Assembly (NCBI GenBank): GCA_951217055.1
Contig: OX578279.1
Span: forward strand, 28,794,173 to 28,858,172
From: Gerris lacustris
Taxonomy: Eukaryota > Arthropoda > Insecta > Hemiptera > Gerridae
Direction: 5' to 3'
DNA: 64,000 nt
Shown here: positions 47,010 to 56,172 of the stretch, piece by piece
How the letters are laid out: each line of letters opens with the position of its first letter
Numbering within the stretch: the stretch's first letter is position 1
Position numbers and translations under genes: made by a program
Notes under the pieces: model-generated
Told to the model about the DNA's origin: nothing
What the model saw: only the letters and a program-made list of their open reading frames with translations
The model's database searches: none

Positions 47010-47014
47010 CCGTT
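47010..47014 (+). repeat. BEL/Pao target-site duplication, left copy
   Basis: CCGTT, repeated exactly at 52196-52200 outside the other LTR. Confidence 0.85.
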
Positions 47015-47229
47015 TGTACGCGTCTCTTGTCGAACTGAATCAGAGAACTATTGAGATAAAAAGATATAACAACTTAAGATATCTCACAATGGAAAAAGAA
47101 CAAATATTTTTCGTCTTCCGTAAAACAAGACAAGACTTTTTTTTTTTTATTTGTCAACAATGTCAATTTATAAACCAGGTTTGTTTATATTAATAAAAAA
47201 TAAATATAGAAAATAACGTTGCCCAAACA
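47015..47229 (-). repeat. BEL/Pao LTR (3' LTR in element orientation)
   Basis: 215 bp starting TG and ending CA in element orientation. I see no difference, including the 12-base T run, from the LTR at 51981-52195. On the minus strand it is preceded by a purine-rich CGGAGGA, a likely polypurine tract. Confidence 0.9.
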
Positions 47230-47244
47230 TCCTCCGTGGCCCAG

Positions 47245-47343
47245 CTAAGTTAGGTGGCATAGTCTGGTGACTGGTCGTCGATATATGGCTCCTGAGGCCG
47301 GTGGTACGTCCGCTACCCTCACCTGGATCCCAGAACTTATGAA
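47245..47343 (-). pseudogene. Pol C-terminal fragment (BEL/Pao)
   Basis: The minus strand reads GIQVRVADVPPASGAIYRRP then VTRLCHLT and a stop at 47245-47247. This matches the usual end of BEL/Pao integrase (VRVADVxTxxGxYRRPVxxLxxL). It lies where the end of pol should be, next to the 3' LTR. Upstream of about 47343 the frame runs into antisense integrase sequence, so the fragment is cut off from the rest of pol. Confidence 0.75.
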
Positions 47344-47346
47344 TAA

Positions 47347-47906
47347 TATCCTGATGAAGATGGACTCATAAGGATGAAAGGACGTTTGCTGAACTCTGAA
47401 ATTGCTAATGATGACCTGAAACGACAAATAATTTTAGACCCTCGACATAGGATAACACAACTTTTAATTCATTACTATCATGAAAAAGCAAATCACACTG
47501 GGAGAGAACTTGTCCTTAACAACCTCAGACAACGATTTTGGATACTAAGAGGGAGAGCAGCTGTCAGAAAATGTTGGCGTGAATGTCTATTCTGCAAGTT
47601 AAAAAGAGCAAAACCTGTCATTCCAGAAATGGGATTAATACCTGAAGTGAGACTAAAAGCAGGAGTACCTCCATTTTCGTACACAGGTATGGATTACTTT
47701 GGACCGATGACTGTTACGATTGGGAGGCGACACGAAAAGAGATATGGGGTTATCTTCACATGCTTGACACTTAGAGCTGTCCATATCGAACTTGCATCAT
47801 CACTGACTACTGCATCGGCAATAATGGCTATTAGACGCTTCATCTGCCGCCGAGGGACACCAACGCAGATGTGGTCTGACAACGGAACCAACCTAAGAAA
47901 TGCAGG
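47347..47906 (+). pseudogene. Inverted BEL/Pao integrase core segment
   Basis: On the + strand, opposite to the rest of the element, the frame after the stop at 47344-47346 reads YPDEDGLIRMKGRLLNSEI. It continues through the zinc-binding HHCC region (HEKANH, then CWRECLFC) and the catalytic core motifs MDYFGPM (first Asp) and WSDNGTN (second Asp) to NLRNA near 47903. From there the + frame becomes antisense of RNase H-side pol (minus-strand GPAFL). The third catalytic acidic residue (Glu) of the DDE triad and everything beyond are absent. Integrase joins retroelement DNA to the genome; this copy cannot. The frame stays open to 48117 only by chance through antisense sequence. Confidence 0.85.
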
Positions 47907-50900
47907 TCCCGTGAACCACATACCTTCTGCATTAACAGTGGAGTCAGCCTTCAGTCGAGTTGCCTGGTCAGCAGGATTAAGGTCGGTAGGAACCCAATGC
48001 CAATCTAGTAGGTTAGTAGTGTTTTCAATTTCGATAACTCGGTTTGAAACAAACGCTTTCAATCTTGCACTTTCAGTCCTTAGCCATTGTAAGACAATTC
48101 GTGAATCTGACCAGTAATGTGTCTCGTCGATCTTCAGAGTAATTTCATGCCTTAACGTAAAACTTATTCGCGCCGCGGTAACCGCAGCTAATAATTCTAG
48201 TCGGGGAATTGATGTCTTTTTCAGAGGAGCAACCTTCGACTTGGCAAACACCAAGGTTACTTCGGTATTACCAGAACTCTTTGTAAAGCGCAGATATGCC
48301 GCAGCTGCGTAGGCTATTTCGCTAGCATCGCAGAATAGATGGAGTTGTGTGCTGGTTATTGCGTCAGGTTCAGTTCTGATGTGACATCTAGGAATTCTTA
48401 ATTGAGTCATAGGATCTAAGTACTGCAGCCAGTTTCGCCACTGCTTCAAAATTGTCACATCCGTGATAGGTTCATCCCATTCAGTCTTCTTCCGCCATAC
48501 TTCTTGCATAATTATTTTAGGCTGGATGGTAATATTTGCTAAAAATCCTAGTGGATCAAATAAAGACATCGTCAGTCGAAGTATATCGCGTTTTGTAGGT
48601 ATTTTATCCGTCATGAATCCTTGAAATTTATCTATATTGATTGAGAATTTGAATGTGTCGTCGTTCGGATCCCAATAAACACCTAGAATTCTTCCAGAAG
48701 GCAAGTCTTCGAAGGTCTTAATGTCAGGGTGTCTGAGTTCTTCGGGAATAGACATCAGTACCTTTTTGGAGCTTGATATCCATTTACAAATTGTAAATCC
48801 TCCACGTCTAAGGATTTCAATCACTTCGTGAATTCGAGTTATAGCTTCGTCCTCTGTTTTTGTTGAGTCGAGATAGTCGTCCATATAAAAGTTGTTTTCT
48901 ATTGCTTGCGACGCCTCAGGAAATTCTTCTTGATGTTCTTCGGCATTTTTGTTCTTAACATAGATTGCAGAGCATGGTGAACAGGTAGCTCCAAATGTCA
49001 TTGCAATCATCTCGTAGACATCAGGAGCTCTAGTCGGATCACCCTCTCTCCATAGGAATCTCTGAGCGCACCGGTCGGCAGCGCGGATGTGAACCTGAGG
49101 AAACATTTCAGCAATATCTGCAGAAAATGCTACCGACTTCTCTCTGAACTTAATTAGTACTCCTGGCAAGGGTTGTAGGAGGTCAGGTCCAGGCAGTAGG
49201 TTGTCGTTCAGTGAAGTCCCATTAGCCTTGGCGGCAGCGTCGAAAACGAGTCGAAATTTCTTCTTATTTGGGTTAAACACAGCAAAGTGTGGTAAGTACC
49301 AGGTTCGGTTGGTTGTCTCTAAAGCCTCTTTGGGTTGCAGTTTCCTGGCATAGCCTTTGGATATATATTGTTGAATACGATTGATATATTCATCTCGAAA
49401 TGATTGATCTTTCTTCATCTGCCTTTCTACAGATTCTAATCTTCTTAGAGCCACTGATTTGCTGTCCGGTAATTTGTGTGACTCATCATATTTCCACAGT
49501 AATCCTGTCTCAAATCTTTCTCCGCTCGGTATACGTTTGGTGGTAGTAACTAATATTTCCTCACTTCTTCGGTCCTCTCGCGATCTGGGTTTCTCCACTT
49601 GGTCTTTTATTCCCCATTCTTCAATATCTAGCGACGTTCCAAAATGTCTGTCTAGATGTTCATCTTGGCCTTCAATGGGTATGGATTTTACTATCAGGAC
49701 ATTGTCCATTCTCTGACGCTTGGAAGATAACGGTCCATGAACTACCCAACCCAACTTGGTTTGCGAGACTATCGGTGCGTTTGGAGGTCCTTTAACAACT
49801 TTTCTTGACACGATAAGGTCCGCGTTGTCTGACCCTATTAAGATCTTCGGTTTTGCATTACTACTCGTGGTCACATGTTCGAGATGTTTCCACCTATTAT
49901 TCTTCAGCCGGTGGCTTACGTCCTGAGAAGGTAGAGACAGATTCTCAATAGTTCGTACTCCTTTCAATGTAAATTCTTTCTTACTTGTCGTTGGAGATAA
50001 TATCACACTTACTATTTCAGTTTCCTTAGTTAGGTTACGATCAGCTTGTAGCCACTGGAGTTTTGTGGAGCCTTTTGTGCCTTTTAGCCCTAGCTCTTTC
50101 GCTGTACCCGCGTCTAAAAGAGTTACAGAGGATCCTTCGTCGAGGAAAGCATGGGTAAGAATTGACTTGTCAGGTCCTTGGAGCTTGACTGGAACAATTT
50201 TAAAAAGGACGTCTCCCTGGCAGATGGTTGGAGCAACACTAGCTACTACCTTTGTAGAGTCACTTCTTTTTGGCTTGAAGGTATTATGAAGAAGAGGGTG
50301 GTGTTTGAGGTCACATTTGTCTATACCGCATGTCTTGCGGGAGTTACAAGTTGTTAGTCGACATCCTGGCGTCAGACAGGCAAAACATAATTTATTCTTC
50401 GTCACCCACTCCCAACGTTCGTCTACCGCTTTCCTAGCAAAAGCGTAGCACTTTTTGATGGTGTGTCCTTCTTTGTTGTCACAGTAAGCGCAAGTTCTTC
50501 TCTCTCCTCGACTCGTCGAAGCTTTATCTGTGGCATAAACAGTAGCTGGTTTGCGTCTAAAGTCAGATTTTGTGTTTGATCGCTCTTCATGTTTGACAGT
50601 TGGTTTGTCATCAGGTATAAAGTTTAGACTTGCTGAAGCTGCTTCTTCTTGTAACCAGGTAGATAAATCGTATAGGTCTGGCATACCAGCGCACTGAGTA
50701 AACGAGTGTTTTCCCCACTGATGTTGTAAGTATGGTGGTAGACGTTTAATAATATTTCTTACCATTATAGGGTTTTGTAAATATTCGGGTCTTTTCAGTG
50801 CCTGAATGGTAACTGTCAGATTTTGTACGTCAGTCGCTAATTTTAGAAGTAGATCTGTACGATTTTCAGCAACATTCGGCAACCGCTCAACTGTTTTCAA

Positions 50901-51944
50901 TAAACTCTCTATAACTAATTCCGGTCTTCCAAATCTCATCTGAAGGGTTTTTATTATTGTTGGTAAATTATCCGGAGAAACAAACAAAGCTTTCACTGCG
51001 TCGGCAGCGTCACCTTTTAAGGCTTTCTGAAGTCGGCTTATGTTCTCTTCGTCTGAAAATCCACATATATTGGTAGTACGACTGTATTGACTGAAAAACA
51101 TCAACCAGTCTTTTGGTTGTCCATCAAATGTAGGCAAATCCCTCCCAATAGATTGTCGGATCATTAATTTTGAAATTTTAGGTTCATTTCGTTGATTTTT
51201 CCGATTAGAGTTTTTAGGCGTGTCACAATAATGTTTATTTTGACAACCGTTGCTACGACATCCAGATGTATTATCTACATCTTGTCGGGCCTCCCCGTCC
51301 CCGGATTTGGGTCTTTCTTGATTTTCCTTTCGAGTAATTATGCGTCTTTGGTCGGTAGGCCGTTCATTTGGCCGGTTCAGATCATGGACCGGTCCGTTTA
51401 CTTCAGCCCCCTCCCGTATATAGAAATTATTAGTTTTAATATACTCACCTATAGTGGAGCAAGACTTCTTTGACGCTCGAGAGCCTGAGCAAGACATGGC
51501 TAGCCCCGCTTCCTTCTCTTTTATAGCGATAAGTCGATCTAGATAGCGCTCTTCAGCCTCCATTAGTCGGCGTCTACGTTCCGCTTCTTCTTCATCGATG
51601 TGGCGTCTACGTTCCGCTTCCTCTTGTAGTTTTTTAATTTTTAATTTTGTTTCTTCTTCTTCAAACACCAGTCTTTTCTGTTCTTTCTCCCGTTCTAATT
51701 CAGCTAATGCTCTCATATGTTTTATTTCAATTTCTCGTCTCTGCGAAGATGTCAAACTATCCCCCGATCTCTGAGATTTACGAGATTTTCCTGTTTGGCT
51801 GTCTGCCTTTCCCTGCTTTGATGAGTCGTCTCCCATCTTATCTGCTAAAGGAATAACGGAATTTTCTCTTACCTTGTCGTAATCGGACGGTGAATATCTG
51901 TCGGGAGGTTTTCCGAAATTCGATCGTTTTTCTCTTTTGTCCAT
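47694..51944 (-). CDS. BEL/Pao Gag-Pol polyprotein, truncated after RNase H
   Basis: One frame of 1416 codons with an ATG at 51944, 36 bases inside the 5' LTR. It has a charged coiled-coil N-terminus (about 68-147, REK/EEE-rich), then Gag core (about 260-440), a Cys-His knuckle CAYCDNKEGHTIKKC (485-499) and a second Cys/His cluster (520-548). The aspartic protease motif AFLDEGSSVTLLD is at 599-611. RT includes LPHFAVFNP (884-892), LVFDAAAK (899-906), FSADIAEMFPQV (940-951) and catalytic YMDD (1020-1023). RNase H has LFCDAS (1203-1208), SIPRLELLAA (1245-1254) and YWSDSRIVLQWL (1277-1288). The connector motif MWFTGPAFL is at 1342-1350. Residues beyond about 1350 are antisense read-through of the inverted integrase, not Pol. 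No frameshift separates gag from pol. Catalytic residues up to RNase H are intact. Confidence 0.92.
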   Translation of the reverse strand: MDKREKRSNFGKPPDRYSPSDYDKVRENSVIPLADKMGDDSSKQGKADSQTGKSRKSQRSGDSLTSSQRREIEIKHMRALAELEREKEQKRLVFEEEETKLKIKKLQEEAERRRHIDEEEAERRRRLMEAEERYLDRLIAIKEKEAGLAMSCSGSRASKKSCSTIGEYIKTNNFYIREGAEVNGPVHDLNRPNERPTDQRRIITRKENQERPKSGDGEARQDVDNTSGCRSNGCQNKHYCDTPKNSNRKNQRNEPKISKLMIRQSIGRDLPTFDGQPKDWLMFFSQYSRTTNICGFSDEENISRLQKALKGDAADAVKALFVSPDNLPTIIKTLQMRFGRPELVIESLLKTVERLPNVAENRTDLLLKLATDVQNLTVTIQALKRPEYLQNPIMVRNIIKRLPPYLQHQWGKHSFTQCAGMPDLYDLSTWLQEEAASASLNFIPDDKPTVKHEERSNTKSDFRRKPATVYATDKASTSRGERRTCAYCDNKEGHTIKKCYAFARKAVDERWEWVTKNKLCFACLTPGCRLTTCNSRKTCGIDKCDLKHHPLLHNTFKPKRSDSTKVVASVAPTICQGDVLFKIVPVKLQGPDKSILTHAFLDEGSSVTLLDAGTAKELGLKGTKGSTKLQWLQADRNLTKETEIVSVILSPTTSKKEFTLKGVRTIENLSLPSQDVSHRLKNNRWKHLEHVTTSSNAKPKILIGSDNADLIVSRKVVKGPPNAPIVSQTKLGWVVHGPLSSKRQRMDNVLIVKSIPIEGQDEHLDRHFGTSLDIEEWGIKDQVEKPRSREDRRSEEILVTTTKRIPSGERFETGLLWKYDESHKLPDSKSVALRRLESVERQMKKDQSFRDEYINRIQQYISKGYARKLQPKEALETTNRTWYLPHFAVFNPNKKKFRLVFDAAAKANGTSLNDNLLPGPDLLQPLPGVLIKFREKSVAFSADIAEMFPQVHIRAADRCAQRFLWREGDPTRAPDVYEMIAMTFGATCSPCSAIYVKNKNAEEHQEEFPEASQAIENNFYMDDYLDSTKTEDEAITRIHEVIEILRRGGFTICKWISSSKKVLMSIPEELRHPDIKTFEDLPSGRILGVYWDPNDDTFKFSINIDKFQGFMTDKIPTKRDILRLTMSLFDPLGFLANITIQPKIIMQEVWRKKTEWDEPITDVTILKQWRNWLQYLDPMTQLRIPRCHIRTEPDAITSTQLHLFCDASEIAYAAAAYLRFTKSSGNTEVTLVFAKSKVAPLKKTSIPRLELLAAVTAARISFTLRHEITLKIDETHYWSDSRIVLQWLRTESARLKAFVSNRVIEIENTTNLLDWHWVPTDLNPADQATRLKADSTVNAEGMWFTGPAFLRLVPLSDHICVGVPRRQMKRLIAIIADAVVSDDASSIWTALSVKHVKITPYLFSCRLPIVTVIGPK

Positions 51945-51980
51945 AGAGCTAATTCGTTAGATTTCCAAAGGACCACTAAA
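51945..51980 (-). promoter_or_regulatory. BEL/Pao leader with probable primer-binding site
   Basis: Only 36 bases separate the 5' LTR from the gag ATG. On the minus strand they contain TGGTCCTTTGG a few bases after the LTR end, the position of a tRNA primer-binding site. The tRNA species was not identified. Confidence 0.5.
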
Positions 51981-52195
51981 TGTACGCGTCTCTTGTCGAA
52001 CTGAATCAGAGAACTATTGAGATAAAAAGATATAACAACTTAAGATATCTCACAATGGAAAAAGAACAAATATTTTTCGTCTTCCGTAAAACAAGACAAG
52101 ACTTTTTTTTTTTTATTTGTCAACAATGTCAATTTATAAACCAGGTTTGTTTATATTAATAAAAAATAAATATAGAAAATAACGTTGCCCAAACA
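51981..52195 (-). repeat. BEL/Pao LTR (5' LTR in element orientation)
   Basis: 215 bp, apparently identical to 47015-47229. It should carry the promoter. No TATA element is singled out because the whole LTR is AT-rich. Confidence 0.9.
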
Positions 52196-52200
52196 CCGTT
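52196..52200 (+). repeat. BEL/Pao target-site duplication, right copy
   Basis: CCGTT, identical to 47010-47014. Confidence 0.85.
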
Positions 52201-52539
52201 CTAAAAAATTGTATTTCTTTTTAAAAAAAAAATTACGTCTAAGCAGATTCTTGAATAATAATTTATAAATTAATTGAATAAAATTGTCTGTTATCAAACA
52301 CAAAACTTAGAGTTGGAAATGAAAACCATTGCGTATATTTATTATAAAGTTTTATGATCCGGGTATCTTGAGGAATTTATTTTTAAGATCAAGTCAAAAG
52401 AATAAATAATTATATTAGTTACATCTACCGATTTATCATTTGATTAGTATAGATTGTTTTATCCATACAAATTAATTTACTAAATAGAATCAAATGATGT
52501 CTCTGAATTTTATTAATTATGCGATTTGAGTATATAGAG
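52201..52539. other. AT-rich non-coding DNA
   Basis: No LINE continuation and no gene recognised to the right of the BEL/Pao insertion. Confidence 0.5.
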
Positions 52540-54251
52540 TAGGGGAGACCGGGGCTGGTTGTTACATGGGGTAGGTTGTTACCAGCTGAATTTAATTTGA
52601 ACAGAGGTGGAGAGGTCTTCAATGCATATCTCATACTGCGTTTTCATGATGTTTAAATACAGATTGAATACGGGTAGAATACAGTTTTTGGATCCAAAGT
52701 GTCCATGGAAACCTAGATTCAAAACGGATTAAGTACGATCTCGATCCCGATACAATTCACTAAATTCTGGGATCGTATCTCGAATAATCTGGATCGAGTT
52801 GCAATGGAAACACCTAACTCGATCCTGACATGCGCAGAGCGTGGGTGTGAGCGAACCTAGCGTATTTCTGTAGAAACTGTAGTCAAATCTGTCAAAATAC
52901 GTAATAAAAAGCATGGTTATAAATGGTGAAGGTTACAAAATTATTTATAACCTTTAGCAAAAGTAACAAGATAAAGTTTGGTTTTTTATTTCGTTTTGAA
53001 TTCGGATTCAATTCGACTTATGGGAACACCTAACTTGTTAAATCCCAAATTAGGATTCAATCCGTATTTAAACATCGTGTAAACGTAGTATCAGTCTGTC
53101 AAGGACAAAAAAACCTTAGTTCTTCCGTTATCAGCTTGAGGACAGGTCCCTTCATTCTACAGATATCAGACATGTATACTGATTTATGTTTTAAACCCAC
53201 AAAAGTAAAAAAATTTGGTTCTATAAAATATGTTCTGCAGACTTCATTTGTTTTAATGTAGCGTTAGTAAATAGTAGATTGAAAACAATGTTCATTGTTC
53301 TCAATCATTTATTAGATTTTTAGGTATTAGAACTTATGTGGGTAGACGCTTTACTCGATTGCGTCCAAAATGGCAGCACGGGGCTGGTTGTTACGGGGTA
53401 AGTTGTTACACTGTTACAACCTGCCCCATTACTTCTTATCTGTAATAACCAACCCTAGGGATTTAAATTATTATTAAATAACTGTTTAAACCGAGATTTT
53501 GTTCAACTTTAATTTTTAATGAACAAAAACTCTCAAAAAATTAATCAGAAAAAAAAAATATTTTTATCGCTAAACGGGTATCATTTTCTTATTTAAAGAG
53601 TAGTATTTCGCCATTTTCTTATTTATGAGTTGTATAAAATTAATTACAAGTAAATTAAAGCATACTGTTTAAAATTCATTTATAAGCTAAACTTTTTATC
53701 TTTTTTAATTTTATTTTTAGGAATTTGCCTCAAGTTGTTTTCGAGCAGCTCCAAGTTCAGCAGTTAAATATGATTAACTTTTAAAAATATTTTGCTTTTT
53801 TCTCTGTTTAAATGGTTAAGACAAATTTTAAGTTATTATTTATCAATTTTTACTTACATTTTATTATTTTTTTGTGTCCTTACCTAATTTTCCTATTAAG
53901 TACCTTGATAAAAAACAAATTGGTAAACGTGATGTTGTTTAATTTTTCTAACCCAAGAAATCTAATGTAACTGAAGTTCTTGAAATCATATTACTTGAAT
54001 CTAAAATGTACGAAAAGGTGTTCGAATGAGGTACTTGATAAATTAAAGACGTTTGGAACGTCAATAAATAATTTCTAACAACTCTCAACACGCAAGTTCC
54101 TTTACCAATATAACTGTAACAACTTGCCCCAATACCTCTAACAATCTCCCCCCCCCCCCCATAGTGGGGTAGGTTGTTACAATAAATCTTATGGCATGGC
54201 CACATAAAAATAAATAATGAAAAGTGTAACAACCAGTCCCGGTCACCTCTA
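52540..54251. mobile_element. TA-flanked inverted-repeat element with GTTGTTAC subterminal repeats
   Basis: Element proper 52542-54249. Ends are GGGGAGACCGGGGCTGG and the complement of GAGGTGACCGGGACTGG, each next to TA, as in mariner/Tc1-type insertions. The decamer GGTTGTTACA or close variants recurs in both orientations near both ends and near 53385-53445, a pattern typical of transposase-binding subterminal repeats. A separate MITE (52634-53090) is nested inside. Poly(C) at 54148-54160. No transposase frame. Superfamily is inferred from the TA alone. Confidence 0.6.
52631..53093. mobile_element. Nested MITE with about 35-bp inverted ends
   Basis: Left end TACTGCGTTTTCATGATG, then TTTAAATACAGATTGAAT. 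The right end is the complement of TACTACGTTTACACGATG, then TTTAAATACGGATTGAAT. TCA flanks both sides (52631-52633, 53091-53093). Internal mirrored ATCGAG/GATC-type blocks occur. A 457-bp element, no coding. Confidence 0.65.
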
Positions 54252-54273
54252 TCACATATTAATTGAATCATAA

Positions 54274-54537
54274 CATTCGATGGTGTTGCGCCAAAAGGGC
54301 CAATCTGAAAAAATTCACAAGGGCCGATCTGCAACTAATATCACGTTTGTTTTTTTATTTATAATTAATAAAATATATTTGGTTATTTTGATTTATTAAT
54401 TAGGTATCCAAGTATATTTTAAATGAATAAAAATATAAATAAGGCATTCAAATATCAATTTTTCATTATATCTTTTCAAGTTTTAGAATTCATATACAAA
54501 ATGCAGATTGGCCCTTTTGGCGCAACACCATCGAATA
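54274..54537. mobile_element. Short MITE with about 33-bp inverted ends
   Basis: ATTCGATGGTGTTGCGCCAA plus AAGGGCCAATCTG on the left is mirrored exactly on the right by CAGATTGGCCC through CACCATCGAAT. The inside is A/T-rich with a second partial copy of the end (AGGGCCGATCTGCAAC). The duplication could not be fixed with confidence. Confidence 0.7.
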
Positions 54538-55550
<1,013 letters not shown>

Positions 55551-55769
55551 ACTTGTATACTGTAAAATAAACACGGTTGAAATAGTGCAAAAAGCTAATC
55601 TCGAAATTACATTGAAAAACCAAAAAGTTACCCCTCTAAGCAATTGTTTAAGGACTTCACTTAAGACTTCATTTAAGAAAGTTGCTTTGGCTAAATACTA
55701 TCAATGAGAAATTGTTTTGATTTTTTACTTGAATTAAACTATCAATTAAGCAAACGTTAATTCAAAGTA

Positions 55770-56172
55770 ATCTGGGGCTATCTGCGGGTTACTTTCGATA
55801 AACTATAAAAGTTGCATACAAATCAGATATGTAGGTACTTATTTGAAGCTATAGGTGTAAATTAATGTATGTTTGTGCGCATGTGGAAGAGAAACAAATG
55901 AGCGCAGAAGGTTGAAATATGGGACCAACAATGGGCTACTTACTCATGACCAACCACCCAAATTTCATTAAAATTGGACGTTTAGTTTTTAAGATATGTT
56001 GGTTCACAGAAATTGAACGACAGACCGACAGACAGACACGGAACCAAAAATGTTCCCTGAGGTCTGAAACGGATTTCTGTCTTGGAATTTTTGAAATCGG
56101 AGACTTAAAAATTTTTCGTTCTTCGGTACGATCACATAGCTTCCGTACCTTCGGTAAGCTCGGAAGCAAAAA
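55770..56172 (+). repeat. RepA copy, near full length
   Basis: Reference copy of RepA in this window. Contains GCGCATGTGGAAGAGAAAC, GGGACCAACAATGGGCTAC, CCACCCAAATTTCATTAAAA, GACCGACAGACAGACACGG, GTTCCCTGAGGTCTGAAACG and the CGGTAAGCTCGGAAGCAAAA end. No coding. Confidence 0.75.

Larger units (their letters stand above)
45997..47014 (-). mobile_element. RTE/CR1-like LINE, 5' truncated
   Basis: Runs right to left. The 3' end is marked by a short tandem tail of TTGA units (45998-46018). About 275 bases of 3' untranslated sequence precede the stop of the RT C-terminal frame at 46293. The upstream end coincides with the BEL/Pao left LTR (target duplication at 47010-47014). LINE sequence does not visibly resume beyond the BEL element at 52201, so the LINE was probably already truncated. 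Confidence 0.65.
47015..52195 (-). mobile_element. BEL/Pao LTR retrotransposon with inverted integrase segment
   Basis: 5181 bp, flanked by CCGTT on both sides, with identical LTRs of 215 bp. Gag, protease, RT and RNase H are in one long frame on the minus strand. The integrase core sits on the + strand (about 47347-47906), and a short piece of the pol C-terminus returns to the minus strand (47245-47343). Expected sequence between RNase H and integrase, and between the integrase core and the C-terminus, is missing. It is young by LTR identity but cannot make a normal Pol protein, so if it moved in this form it needed proteins from an intact relative. Confidence 0.9.

Noticed and set aside
47907..48117. 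Continuation of the + strand integrase frame
   Set aside because: From about 47907 it is antisense to RNase H-side pol; open by chance.
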